58,143 nucleotides of DNA, taken from NCBI RefSeq assembly GCF_022832375.1, contig NZ_JALHLG010000040.1:1-58143 (forward strand), given 5' to 3'. Origin of the DNA: Novosphingobium beihaiense (GTDB lineage: Bacteria; Pseudomonadota; Alphaproteobacteria; Sphingomonadales; Sphingomonadaceae). Below are positions 16,187 to 24,401 of the stretch, piece after piece; position 1 is the stretch's first letter; each line of letters starts with the position of its first letter. A program made the position numbers and the translations under genes. The notes under the pieces are model-generated. The model had not been told where the DNA came from. It did no database searches and saw only the letters and a list, made by a program, of their open reading frames with translations.

Positions 16187-17536
16187 TCATGCTGTTGGCC
16201 CGCAAACGGCGGACAGGAGGCGGGCACTGTCCAGTTCTTCCGCCACGCGCCGGATCACGCTGCTGGACGTGGGCAGATATTCGAAACGGCCCTGGCGGCC
16301 CGCGAGCACGATCCCCGCCCGTTCGATCCGGCGCAGGATCTGTCCGGTCACGGCACCCGATCCCGGTGTGTAGAGGGGATAGGCATTCCCGGCATGGGCA
16401 TGCCCTTCCAGCACCAGGCCATCCGCCAGACGCAGGCCTTCCATGTGGCGCTGGAAGTCTGCGAAAACGGCACCGGGGGCGGGGCTGGCGTCTTGCGGGA
16501 TCATGGCTTCGACGGTGAGGAACTCGCGGCTTTCGTGCTCCTGGGGATATATGCGCGAATAGATCGTGGCCCGTTTCCACAGACCCTTGCCGTCAAAATT
16601 GTAGAGCACGTTGCCCAGTTGCGGGGAAAGCCGCGCCGCCGATACGAACAGGGCGGTCATGTCCAGCGACACCAGCCCGCTGCCGGTGGCGAACAGGGCC
16701 CTGTGCAGCGTGTCGAGGGGGATCGTGCTGACCACCGCTTCGGCGTGGAAAGTGCCTGCTGTCGTGCACAGGAGGAAAAAGCGGCCTTCGCGCCGCAGGG
16801 CAAACAGCTCTTCCCCGAACCGGAACTGGACGCCGCGCCCGGCCAGATGCGCGGTGATGCGCGCGAAAAGCGGCGCGAAGCCTTCTCTTGGCCGGACATG
16901 GAGCGGCGGGCGGATGCGGGCTCCCGCAGGCTGCCCGGCCGCGGCGCGCAGGGCCATGCGCGCCAGCGCGGCAGGCTGTGTGGCCCGCGCCACGTAAGCC
17001 ATGCGGTGAAAGAAAAAGGATTCGTCCACGCTGCCGGGCGGTTCATGGTGAAACCGGGCGATATAGGCAGCCAGTCCCGTGCTCTCGAACAAGTGACGGC
17101 CCAGCCGCTGGCGGCAGATCGCATCCAGCGTGCCGTTCCGGCGCACCGTCAGCCGTGACCATGCCAGATCCGCCATCGCGTGCAGCAGATCCGGAACGCG
17201 CCGGGCCAGCAATTCGCGCGGATCGAAGGGATAGTGCCGGATCGCGCCGCCGGGCGTGATCCGGCGCTGGACCCGCGTGACGGCAGGGCACAAGTCCCGC
17301 AAGCCCGGCGCCAGATCGAACAGCGCGGCGCTGCGTTCGTAAAAGATCGATCCGGCATCGAAGGTATAGGGCCCGATATCACAGCCGCGGTGCTGGCCGC
17401 CGCCTTGCCTCTCGCGCTCGATCACCAGCACGCGCAGGCCGGCCTGGCTCAGCCTGCTGGCCGCGGCCAGCCCGGCGATCCCGCCCCCCAGGACAACGAC
17501 AAGGCCGTTTGGCCGGGAAGGCGCCGGATCAAGCAT
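16187..17536 (-). CDS. FAD-dependent oxidoreductase, amine-oxidase / UDP-galactopyranose mutase-like
   Basis: This 449-aa protein opens with a Rossmann dinucleotide motif (VVVLGGGIAGLAAASRL, residues about 12-28) followed by VLVIERE, the FAD ribose-binding acidic residue. YTFDAGSIF and GAIRHYPFDPRELL resemble protoporphyrinogen-oxidase and UDP-galactopyranose-mutase-like flavoproteins. Near the C-terminus, VLAGRQGRFEYLPTSSSV matches the second FAD-binding segment. In a polysaccharide cluster a redox or isomerising role on a nucleotide sugar is plausible, but the substrate is unproven. It is followed 7 nt later by the pyruvyl transferase. Confidence 0.7.
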   Translation of the reverse strand: MLDPAPSRPNGLVVVLGGGIAGLAAASRLSQAGLRVLVIERERQGGGQHRGCDIGPYTFDAGSIFYERSAALFDLAPGLRDLCPAVTRVQRRITPGGAIRHYPFDPRELLARRVPDLLHAMADLAWSRLTVRRNGTLDAICRQRLGRHLFESTGLAAYIARFHHEPPGSVDESFFFHRMAYVARATQPAALARMALRAAAGQPAGARIRPPLHVRPREGFAPLFARITAHLAGRGVQFRFGEELFALRREGRFFLLCTTAGTFHAEAVVSTIPLDTLHRALFATGSGLVSLDMTALFVSAARLSPQLGNVLYNFDGKGLWKRATIYSRIYPQEHESREFLTVEAMIPQDASPAPGAVFADFQRHMEGLRLADGLVLEGHAHAGNAYPLYTPGSGAVTGQILRRIERAGIVLAGRQGRFEYLPTSSSVIRRVAEELDSARLLSAVCGPTA

Positions 17537-17815
17537 GCCCGCTCCGGTGCCGGAAGGGCGGAACTTTCGCGCGGGCGCGGGGCAGGCGTGCAGTGTCTCG
17601 CAAGGTCTCACTCCGGGGCCCGGGATCGCTCTGGCCGGGCGGGCGTTGTCTGTCGGGCGAAGACGTAACCTGCGGAGGCGCAAGGCGGTTATCGCAACTG
17701 GACCCGTTTCGGATGCAACGCGGACCTGACGCCTTCGCGAAGACACGTGCCGCCCGGGCGGGAAGAAGGGGCGGCCTCTTGCCACAGTGCCTGCCGCCCG
17801 CCACAAGGAACGCCT

Positions 17816-18394
17816 ATGCGCATTGCCATCATCGACGAAAGCGCCGCGCGCGCCTCCATCATTCAGGAGGGGATTGCCGCGCTCGATGATTGCGAGCTGT
17901 TCGTCATCACCGAAAGGCGCGGGCTGCTGGCGCGGATCGGGGAGATCGATCCCGATATCGTGCTGATGAACCTGGGCAACCCCTCGCGCGACGTGCTGGA
18001 GGAATACTTCGCCGTCAGCCGCGCGTTGCAGCGCCCGATCGCCATGTTCGTGGATGAATCCGATGACGAATCGATTGTCGCTTCGGTCGATGCGGGGGTT
18101 TCGTCCTATGTCGTGGACGGGCTCGCCGCCGGGCGTATCCGGCCGATCCTCGATCTGGCCGTTACCCGGTTCAATGCCTTCTCGCGGCTTCAGAACGATC
18201 TTGCCGAAGCGAAGGGCAAGCTGGCCGAGCGCGAGACGATCGACAAGGCCAAACGCATCCTGATGGACAGCCGCGGGCTGCCCGAACCGAAGGCCTATGC
18301 GGAGCTGCGCAAGGCGGCGATGAACCAGGGTAAGCGCATAGCCGATATTGCCGAGGCCATCGTGACGGCCCACAATCTTATGGGAAACGTTTGA
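17816..18394 (+). CDS. nasT: ANTAR-domain transcription antiterminator NasT
   Basis: This 192-aa protein has an N-terminal receiver-like domain (residues 1-125) and a C-terminal ANTAR RNA-binding domain (about 130-190) with ERETIDKAKRILMDSRGL and AYAELRKAAMNQ. NasT binds paired hairpins in nitrate-assimilation leaders and prevents termination; NasS holds it inactive without nitrate or nitrite. The expected phospho-acceptor is Asn52 here (LMNLGNPSRD) where relatives have Asp, so control by phosphorylation is unlikely. nasS follows after 31 nt. Likely targets are the leaders at 19646 and 26562. The 279 bases before the gene, divergent from the FAD gene, hold no other gene I can see. Confidence 0.88.
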   Translation: MRIAIIDESAARASIIQEGIAALDDCELFVITERRGLLARIGEIDPDIVLMNLGNPSRDVLEEYFAVSRALQRPIAMFVDESDDESIVASVDAGVSSYVVDGLAAGRIRPILDLAVTRFNAFSRLQNDLAEAKGKLAERETIDKAKRILMDSRGLPEPKAYAELRKAAMNQGKRIADIAEAIVTAHNLMGNV

Positions 18395-18425
18395 TGAAGC
18401 CCGAAAATCTGAGGGATTTTGCGAC

Positions 18426-19634
18426 GTGAGCACCGAACTGACAATCGGCTTTCTGCCTCTGGTCGATGCCTGTCTGCCGATCCTCGCGCATGAGCATGGC
18501 TTTGCCGAGGAGGAAGGCGTCTCGCTGCGGCTCGTCAAGGACATGAGCTGGGCGACGGTGCTCGACCGGCTGCTCTATGGGCATAGCGATGCGGCGCATC
18601 TGGTGGCGCCGCTGGCGATTGCCGCCACGCTGGGGCGGGGGCGCCCGGCGCAGCCGCTGTCGGTACCGTTCGTGCTGGGGCTGAACGGCAATGCCATCAC
18701 GCTTCGCCCGGAACTGGCGCGGCAGGTCCGGCCGGAGGGCGGGATGGGCACGCCTGCCGAAACCGGCGCCGCGCTCAAGGCGATTGCCGAAGAGCGCAGC
18801 AAGGCCGGGCGGCCGCTGACGTTCGGCGTGGTCCACCGCTATTCCAGCCACAATTACATGCTGCGTTACTGGCTGGCCGCCTGTGGCATCCGGCCCGATC
18901 ATGACGTTGATATCTCGACGGTTCCGCCGCCGTTCTGCGCCGATGCGCTGAAGCAGGGCGAAGTGGACGGGATCTGCGTGGGCGAGCCGTGGAACAGCGT
19001 TGCGGTGGAGCAGGGCGCGGGTGAGATCGTGCTCTCCACGGCGCAGATCTGGCGGCGCGGGGTGGAAAAGGTGCTGGCCTTGCGCGAAAGCGTTCTGGCG
19101 GAAAAGCGTGACAGCGTGGAGCGGTTGATCCGGGCCCTGTGCAAGGCGGGTGCGCATTTCGTCGATCCGGCCAATTGGGACGCGAATGCCGTGATTCTGG
19201 CGCGGCCCGAATATCTTGACGGTTCCGCCGAACTGATCCGCCACGCCATTTCGGACCAGTTGCTGATCGCGCGTGATGGGCCGCTCGTCCACTATCCCGA
19301 TTTCATGTTCCAGCACCGGGAGGCGGCGAACTTTCCCTGGGTCAGCCAGGCGGAATGGCTCTACACCCAGATGGTGCGCTGGGGCGGCACGCCTTTCGAT
19401 GCGGAAGAGTGCCGCAAGGCCGCCGGTGTGTTCCGCCCGGACATTTACCGCAGTGCACTCCTGGGCACCGGTGCGCCGCTTCCGGGCGCCAGTTCGAAAG
19501 TGGAAGGCAGCCTTGCATCGGCCACCGTGGTGGGCACGCAACAGGGCTCCATGACGCTGGAAAAGAATACTTTCTTTGACGGAATGGTGTTCGATCCGAA
19601 CGATATCGAAGGGTACATTTCGCGCCTGCCCTGA
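18426..19634 (+). CDS. nasS: Nitrate/nitrite sensor NasS (NrtA-like, cytoplasmic)
   Basis: This 402-aa protein starts with GTG at 18426. It is related to NrtA/CmpA binding proteins (LTIGFLPLVDACLPILAHEHG, then VCVGEPWNSVAVEQG-like GICVGEPWN) but has no signal peptide, which separates NasS sensors from transport NrtA. In known systems NasS binds nitrate or nitrite and then releases NasT, allowing readthrough of leader terminators. Adjacency to nasT supports the call. A cytoplasmic orphan of the binding-protein family with another ligand is the main alternative. Confidence 0.85.
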   Translation: MSTELTIGFLPLVDACLPILAHEHGFAEEEGVSLRLVKDMSWATVLDRLLYGHSDAAHLVAPLAIAATLGRGRPAQPLSVPFVLGLNGNAITLRPELARQVRPEGGMGTPAETGAALKAIAEERSKAGRPLTFGVVHRYSSHNYMLRYWLAACGIRPDHDVDISTVPPPFCADALKQGEVDGICVGEPWNSVAVEQGAGEIVLSTAQIWRRGVEKVLALRESVLAEKRDSVERLIRALCKAGAHFVDPANWDANAVILARPEYLDGSAELIRHAISDQLLIARDGPLVHYPDFMFQHREAANFPWVSQAEWLYTQMVRWGGTPFDAEECRKAAGVFRPDIYRSALLGTGAPLPGASSKVEGSLASATVVGTQQGSMTLEKNTFFDGMVFDPNDIEGYISRLP

Positions 19635-19645
19635 CAGGCCTTTTG

Positions 19646-19824
19646 TGCTGCGCTGCGAAAAGGGGCTTTACGCGAGAGGCGCGAATCGCTTAAACAACAC
19701 GCAACGCAAGCCGGTTGGCTCCCAAGGACGGGAGCGGATCAGGACCGGTCTGCGCTTTCAGCAATCAGTGGCAACGTGGCCGCCCGATGACATCCTGCCC
19801 GGATGTGTGTCGAGGCGGTTTTTT
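19646..19824 (+). promoter_or_regulatory. NasT-responsive leader (ANTAR RNA) before nrtA
   Basis: This untranslated leader contains TGCTGCGCTGC (19646-19656), a first possible hairpin CGCG-AGAGG-CGCG (19671-19683), the block GCGAATCG (19681) and a clear hairpin GCTCCC-AAGGAC-GGGAGC (19718-19735). Its hexaloop has A at position 1 and G at position 4, the pattern recognised by ANTAR proteins. A terminator follows (19780-19824). The same layout recurs before nirB. Together with nasT and nasS upstream, this indicates antitermination control by nitrate or nitrite. Confidence 0.7.
19780..19824 (+). terminator. Attenuator terminator in the nrtA leader
   Basis: An interrupted stem (CCGCC with GGCGG; CGA with TCG; ACATCC with GGATGT) ends in six T residues (19819-19824), 32 nt before the nrtA start. 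It should stop transcription unless NasT acts. Confidence 0.72.
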
Positions 19825-19856
19825 GCGTTTGCCGTTCGGACGTGGGGTTGGTTTCG

Positions 19857-21287
19857 ATGAGCATGGATCGGGGGTTCGGTTTCACACGGCGCGCGGCGGT
19901 TGTTGCGCTGATGGCGAGCGTTGCGCTCGCGGGCTGCGGCAGCAAGAGCGAGGCGCCTTCGGGTGAGGCGCTCAAGGCTGCCTCGGCTGCGGGGGCCATC
20001 GAAAAGCCCGTGCTCAAGCTGGGCTTCATCAAGCTGACCGACATGGCACCGCTGGCCATCGCCAAGGAAAAGGGCTTCTTCGCAGAGGAGGGCCTCAACG
20101 TCACGCTGGAGCCGCAGGCGAACTGGAAGGTGCTGCTTGACGGCGTGATCGGCGGCCAGCTTGACGGCGCCCACATGCTGGCGGGCCAGCCGATCGCGGC
20201 GACGCTCGGCATCGGCACCCAGGCGGACCTGATCGCCCCGCTCAGCCTCGATCTCAACGGCAATGCCATCACCGTGTCGAACAAGGTCTGGGCACAGATG
20301 GAGCCGACCCTGCCCAAGGGGCCGGACGGCAAGCCCACGCACCCGATCTCGGCCTCAGCACTCAAGCCGATCGTCGATAGCTACAAGCAGCAGGGCAAGC
20401 CCTTCAACATGGGCATGGTCTTCCCGGTTTCGACGCACAACTACGAGTTGCGCTACTGGCTGGCTGCTGGCGGGTTGAACCCGGGTTACTATCTGCCCGG
20501 CGACATCAAGGGAACGACCGATGCCGACGTGCAGCTCTCGGTCACGCCGCCCCCGCAGATGCCGGCCACGCTCGAAGCCGGGACCATCGAGGGCTATTGC
20601 GTGGGCGAGCCGTGGAACCAGGCTGCCGTGCAGAAGAAGATCGGCGTTCCGGTCGTGACCGACGACGGCATCTGGCATGACAATCCGGAAAAGGTCTTCA
20701 GCATACGCAAGGACTTCGCCGAAAAGTACCCGAACACCACCGCGGCCATGCTGCGCGCGATCATCAAGGCCCAGCAGTGGCTCGATGCCGACGGCGGCAA
20801 GAACCGCGCCGAGGCGGTCAAGATCCTGAGCCAGCCGAACTATGTGGGCGCCGATGCGCAAGTGATCGCCGCCTCGATGACCGGCAAGTTCACGTTCGAG
20901 CCGGGCGACACCCGCCCCGCGCCGGGCTTCAACATCTTCTTTGACAAATACGCGGGCTATCCGTTCTACTCGGACGCCATCTGGTACATGACCCAGATGC
21001 GCCGCTGGGGCCAGATCCCCGCCGATCATGACGATAGCTGGTACGTCGAAAAGGCCAAGGCGGTCTATCGCCCGGACCTCTACCTTGCCGCCGCCAACAA
21101 GCTGGTTTCGGACAAGGTGATCCCGGCCGCTTCGGTGCCTGAAACCGACGGGTTCAAGCCGGTCGACAACGGCTTCCTCGATCACGTGCCTTACGATGGG
21201 CACAAGCCCAACGCCTATATCCAGTCGCTCAAGATCGGCCTTAAGCAGGGCCAGAAAGTCACCGCTTCGGGCGTGACCGGCGGCTGA
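19857..21287 (+). CDS. nrtA: Nitrate ABC transporter substrate-binding lipoprotein NrtA
   Basis: This 476-aa protein has an arginine-containing N-region (FTRRAAVVALMA) and a lipobox LAGC at about residues 22-25. It is therefore a lipoprotein, perhaps Tat-exported because of the twin Arg. The mature part is NrtA/CmpA-like: KLGFIKLTDMAPLAIAKEKGFF, then GYCVGEPWNQAAV. It captures nitrate or nitrite in the periplasm for NrtB/NrtC. A second in-frame ATG at 19863 is an alternative start; neither has a strong Shine-Dalgarno. The gene follows a leader terminator controlled by NasT. nrtB begins 31 nt downstream. Confidence 0.88.
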   Translation: MSMDRGFGFTRRAAVVALMASVALAGCGSKSEAPSGEALKAASAAGAIEKPVLKLGFIKLTDMAPLAIAKEKGFFAEEGLNVTLEPQANWKVLLDGVIGGQLDGAHMLAGQPIAATLGIGTQADLIAPLSLDLNGNAITVSNKVWAQMEPTLPKGPDGKPTHPISASALKPIVDSYKQQGKPFNMGMVFPVSTHNYELRYWLAAGGLNPGYYLPGDIKGTTDADVQLSVTPPPQMPATLEAGTIEGYCVGEPWNQAAVQKKIGVPVVTDDGIWHDNPEKVFSIRKDFAEKYPNTTAAMLRAIIKAQQWLDADGGKNRAEAVKILSQPNYVGADAQVIAASMTGKFTFEPGDTRPAPGFNIFFDKYAGYPFYSDAIWYMTQMRRWGQIPADHDDSWYVEKAKAVYRPDLYLAAANKLVSDKVIPAASVPETDGFKPVDNGFLDHVPYDGHKPNAYIQSLKIGLKQGQKVTASGVTGG

Positions 21288-21318
21288 TCGTCCAGTTCCT
21301 TCTCAAAGGAGAATTTCG

Positions 21319-22374
21319 ATGGCAACCGCATTTGCAGACATAGAGCCGGTTAGCCCCGAAGCGGGTTCGGCGCAGGACCAGACGGAGAGCAAGGTGACGC
21401 AGACCAGTTCGCAGCCGGAACAGGGCGCAAAAGGTGGCGCACCGGCGGCCCCCGCCTGGAACATGCAGGCGGTTGTCTCGAAATACGGCAAGGCGTTCCT
21501 GGCGCCACTGCTTGGCATCGTGGCGTTTCTGGCTCTGTGGGCGGTTCTCGCTCCGCAGGTCGACACCTCGCTCGGCGCGCTTCCCGGTCCCGTGGAAGTC
21601 GCCGGGCAGGGCGTGGCGCTCTATGACGAATGGCAGGCCTCGAACGAGGCCAAGGCCGAATTCTATGCGGCGCAGGATGCTCGCATCGCTGCCGGGACGC
21701 AGGCCATGGCCTTCGATTACGCCGGGCCGCCGACGTTCCTCGATCAGGTCTTCACCTCGCTCAAGACGGTGGCGCTGGGCTTCGTTCTGGCCACGCTCTT
21801 CGCAGTGCCGATCGGGCTCGCCGCCGGTCTCTCGCCGATGTTCAACGCCGCGATCAATCCGCTGGTGCAGATCATGAAGCCGGTCAGCCCGCTTGCCTGG
21901 CTGCCGATCGTGACCATGGTGGTTTCGGCCACGATCACCAGCGCCGATCCGATGCTGGCCAAGAGCTTCGTGATCTCGGCCGTGGTGGTGATGCTCTGCT
22001 CGCTCTGGCCGACGCTGATCAACACCGCCGTCGGCACCGCCTCGATCGACAAGGACCTGCTGAACGTGGGCCGCGTGCTCAAGCTCGGCTGGTTCGCCAA
22101 GCTGACCAGGCTCGTGCTGCCCAGCGCGCTGCCGTACATCTTCACCGGTATGCGCCTCTCGCTGGGCGTGGGCTGGATGGTGCTGATCGCGGCGGAAATG
22201 CTCGCGCAGAATCCGGGCCTCGGCAAGTTCGTGTGGGACGAGTTCCAGAACGGCTCCAGCCAGTCGCTCGCCCGCATCATGTTCGCCGTCATCGTCATCG
22301 GCCTGATCGGCTTCCTGCTCGACCGGATCATGATGGCCGTCGAGAAGTTCGCCAGCCGCAACCGCACGGTCTGA
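21319..22374 (+). CDS. nrtB: Nitrate ABC transporter permease NrtB
   Basis: This 351-aa inner-membrane permease has a hydrophilic N-terminus of about 50 residues, a first helix (FLAPLLGIVAFLALWAVL), an extended periplasmic stretch and then a five-helix BPD_transp_1 domain. The EAA-like coupling loop is around residues 245-265 (GRVLKLGWFAKLTRLVLPSALPYI), as in NrtB/SsuC permeases. It probably forms a homodimer that takes nitrate from NrtA. An AGGAG-like Shine-Dalgarno precedes the ATG. The fused ATPase gene follows after 13 nt. Confidence 0.9.
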   Translation: MATAFADIEPVSPEAGSAQDQTESKVTQTSSQPEQGAKGGAPAAPAWNMQAVVSKYGKAFLAPLLGIVAFLALWAVLAPQVDTSLGALPGPVEVAGQGVALYDEWQASNEAKAEFYAAQDARIAAGTQAMAFDYAGPPTFLDQVFTSLKTVALGFVLATLFAVPIGLAAGLSPMFNAAINPLVQIMKPVSPLAWLPIVTMVVSATITSADPMLAKSFVISAVVVMLCSLWPTLINTAVGTASIDKDLLNVGRVLKLGWFAKLTRLVLPSALPYIFTGMRLSLGVGWMVLIAAEMLAQNPGLGKFVWDEFQNGSSQSLARIMFAVIVIGLIGFLLDRIMMAVEKFASRNRTV

Positions 22375-22387
22375 GGAGGATCACGCC

Positions 22388-24085
22388 ATGACCACGATCC
22401 TTTCGCTCAAGGGTGTCTCCAAGTCTTATACCGGCCAGACCGGCGGCGTGACGCAAGTGCTCGACGGCATCGATCTCGATGTGGAGGAGGGCGAGTTCAT
22501 CGCCATCCTCGGCTTCTCCGGGGCGGGCAAGACCACGCTGATTTCCGCGATTGCCGGGCTGATCCAGCCCGATGCCGGGGAAATCCTGCTCCACGGCCAG
22601 CAGATCAAGGGGCCGGACAAGGACCGGGGGCTGGTGTTCCAGTCCTACTCGCTGTTCCCCTGGCTGACCGTGGAAAAGAACGTCGCGCTCGCGGTTGATG
22701 CCGTCCACAAGGACCGCAGTAAGGAAGAGCGCGCGGCGCTGGTAAAGCAGAAGGTCGAACTGGTCGGCCTCGGCCATGCGATGGACCGCAAGCCGGGGCA
22801 GCTTTCGGGCGGGATGCGCCAGCGTGTCGCGGTGGCCCGTGCCCTCGCGATGGAGCCCGAAATCCTGCTGCTCGACGAGCCGCTCTCGGCGCTCGACGCG
22901 CTCACCCGCTCCAAATTGCAGGACGAGATCGAGCGTATCCGCAAGGAAGAGAAGCGCACGATCATCCTTGTCACCAACGACGTGGACGAAGCCCTGCTGC
23001 TGGCCGACCGCGTGGCCGTGCTGACGCCTGCCCCGGCGGCGCGGATCGGGCAGATCTACACCGTCGACGTGCCGCGCCCGCGCGACCGGGAGGCGGTGAA
23101 CGACGACGCGCATTACCAGCACTTGCGCAAGCAGATCGTCGGCTATCTCGGCGCGCTCAACGAGCAGGGTTCGAGCGTCGGCGAAAGCAGCGTGGACCTG
23201 CCCGAAGTCGCACCGCTGGATCTGTTTGCCGTGCAGAAGGAAGTGGAACTGCCGGCCGCTTACGTGGAGGCGGGCAAGTCGGCGGTGGAACGGCGCTATC
23301 TGGAATTCTTCAAGCTCCACAAAGTCTATCCCACGCCCAAGGGCCCGCTCACTGTGGTGGAGGACTTCAACCTGCTGATGGACAAGGGCGAGTTCATCTC
23401 ACTGATCGGCCACTCGGGCTGCGGCAAGTCCACCGTGCTGACGATGGCGGCGGGGCTCAACGCGATCAGCGCGGGCGGCATCGTGCTCGATAACCGCGAG
23501 ATCGACGTGGCCGGGCCGGACAAGGCCGTGGTGTTCCAGGCGCCCAGCCTGATGCCCTGGCTCACCGCGCGCCAGAACGTCGCGCTAGGGGTGGAGCGGG
23601 TCTATCCGCACGCCAGCAAGGCGGAGCGGCGCGATATCGTCGATTACTATCTCGACCGCGTCGGGCTGGGCGATGCCAAGGAGAAGATGGCGGCGGAGAT
23701 GTCGAACGGGATGCGCCAGCGGGTGGGTATTGCCCGTGCCTTCGCGCTCAGCCCGCGCCTGCTGCTGCTCGACGAGCCTTTCGGGATGCTCGACAGCCTG
23801 ACGCGCTGGGACTTGCAGGACGTGCTGGTGGAAACCTGGAACCGCACCAAAGTGACCGCGATCATGGTTACGCACGATGTGGACGAGGCGATCCTGCTGG
23901 CCGACCGGGTGGTGATGATGACCAATGGTCCGCGCGCTACTATCGGCAAAGTGCTGAAAGTCGATCTGCCGCGCCCGCGTGACCGCAAGGCGCTGCTCGA
24001 TGATCCGCAGTTCTATCACTACCGTCAGGAAGTGCTGCACTTCCTGGCCGAATACGATCACGGGCCTGCGGTGAAGGCGGCCTGA
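22388..24085 (+). CDS. nrtC: Nitrate ABC transporter ATPase, two fused nucleotide-binding domains (NrtC/NrtD fusion)
   Basis: This 565-aa protein contains two complete ATPase domains. Domain 1: Walker A GFSGAGKTT (residues 42-50), Q-loop VFQSYSLFPW, signature LSGGMRQR, Walker B LLLDEP, but TND (Asn197) where the H-loop His is expected. Domain 2: Walker A GHSGCGKST (341-349), signature MSNGMRQR (Asn440 replaces Gly), Walker B LLLDEP, H-loop THD (His496). The Asn H-loop and the altered signature belong to the same composite ATP site, so one site looks degenerate and the other canonical. Unlike cyanobacterial NrtC it has no C-terminal binding-protein domain. It powers uptake with NrtA and NrtB. 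Confidence 0.9.
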   Translation: MTTILSLKGVSKSYTGQTGGVTQVLDGIDLDVEEGEFIAILGFSGAGKTTLISAIAGLIQPDAGEILLHGQQIKGPDKDRGLVFQSYSLFPWLTVEKNVALAVDAVHKDRSKEERAALVKQKVELVGLGHAMDRKPGQLSGGMRQRVAVARALAMEPEILLLDEPLSALDALTRSKLQDEIERIRKEEKRTIILVTNDVDEALLLADRVAVLTPAPAARIGQIYTVDVPRPRDREAVNDDAHYQHLRKQIVGYLGALNEQGSSVGESSVDLPEVAPLDLFAVQKEVELPAAYVEAGKSAVERRYLEFFKLHKVYPTPKGPLTVVEDFNLLMDKGEFISLIGHSGCGKSTVLTMAAGLNAISAGGIVLDNREIDVAGPDKAVVFQAPSLMPWLTARQNVALGVERVYPHASKAERRDIVDYYLDRVGLGDAKEKMAAEMSNGMRQRVGIARAFALSPRLLLLDEPFGMLDSLTRWDLQDVLVETWNRTKVTAIMVTHDVDEAILLADRVVMMTNGPRATIGKVLKVDLPRPRDRKALLDDPQFYHYRQEVLHFLAEYDHGPAVKAA

Positions 24086-24401
24086 GAAAAAACGGGGGGA
24101 CGGATAGGCCTCATTCCCCCTCCCCTTCAGGGGAGGGGCCGGGGGTGGGGGCTATCGTCCGGGCACCGCGCTTGCGGAGAGCCCCCACCCCAACCCCTCC
24201 CCTGAAGGGGAGGGGCGGAAGAATAGGCAAGCGTCTGCTCATGAGGGGCGGCGGACGGGCAAGGGCGCCCGCCGTGCAAGGCGCGATACAAAGGGCCGGG
24301 AAGCGCCCGGGAGAGGACATAACCGGCGGGCAATGGCGTCTGCCTTCGATCCAGTTTTGGAAGGGGTGTCCGGGGTGGGCATCCTTCGGAGGGCTACGCT
24401 T
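24086..24401. other. Intergenic region between nrtC and the porin gene
   Basis: These 316 bases hold the long inverted repeat at 24117-24215 and then about 180 bases without a recognised element before the porin ATG. A GGAGGG Shine-Dalgarno-like stretch lies shortly before 24402. I see no gene. Confidence 0.6.
24117..24215. repeat. Long inverted repeat with G/C-tract arms
   Basis: Two arms of about 35 bp, each containing its own small palindrome (CCCCTCCCCT..AGGGGAGGGG) and a GGGGGTGGGGGCT or AGCCCCCACCCC tract, surround a spacer of about 30 bp. The transcript would form a large stem-loop between nrtC and the porin gene. Similar G/C-tract repeats occur widely in sphingomonad genomes. Confidence 0.75.

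Noticed and set aside
16180..16227. Upstream ATG for the pyruvyl transferase
   Set aside because: It lies within the FAD gene, and the residues before the second Met do not belong to the family; start 16179 is 7 nt after the FAD stop.
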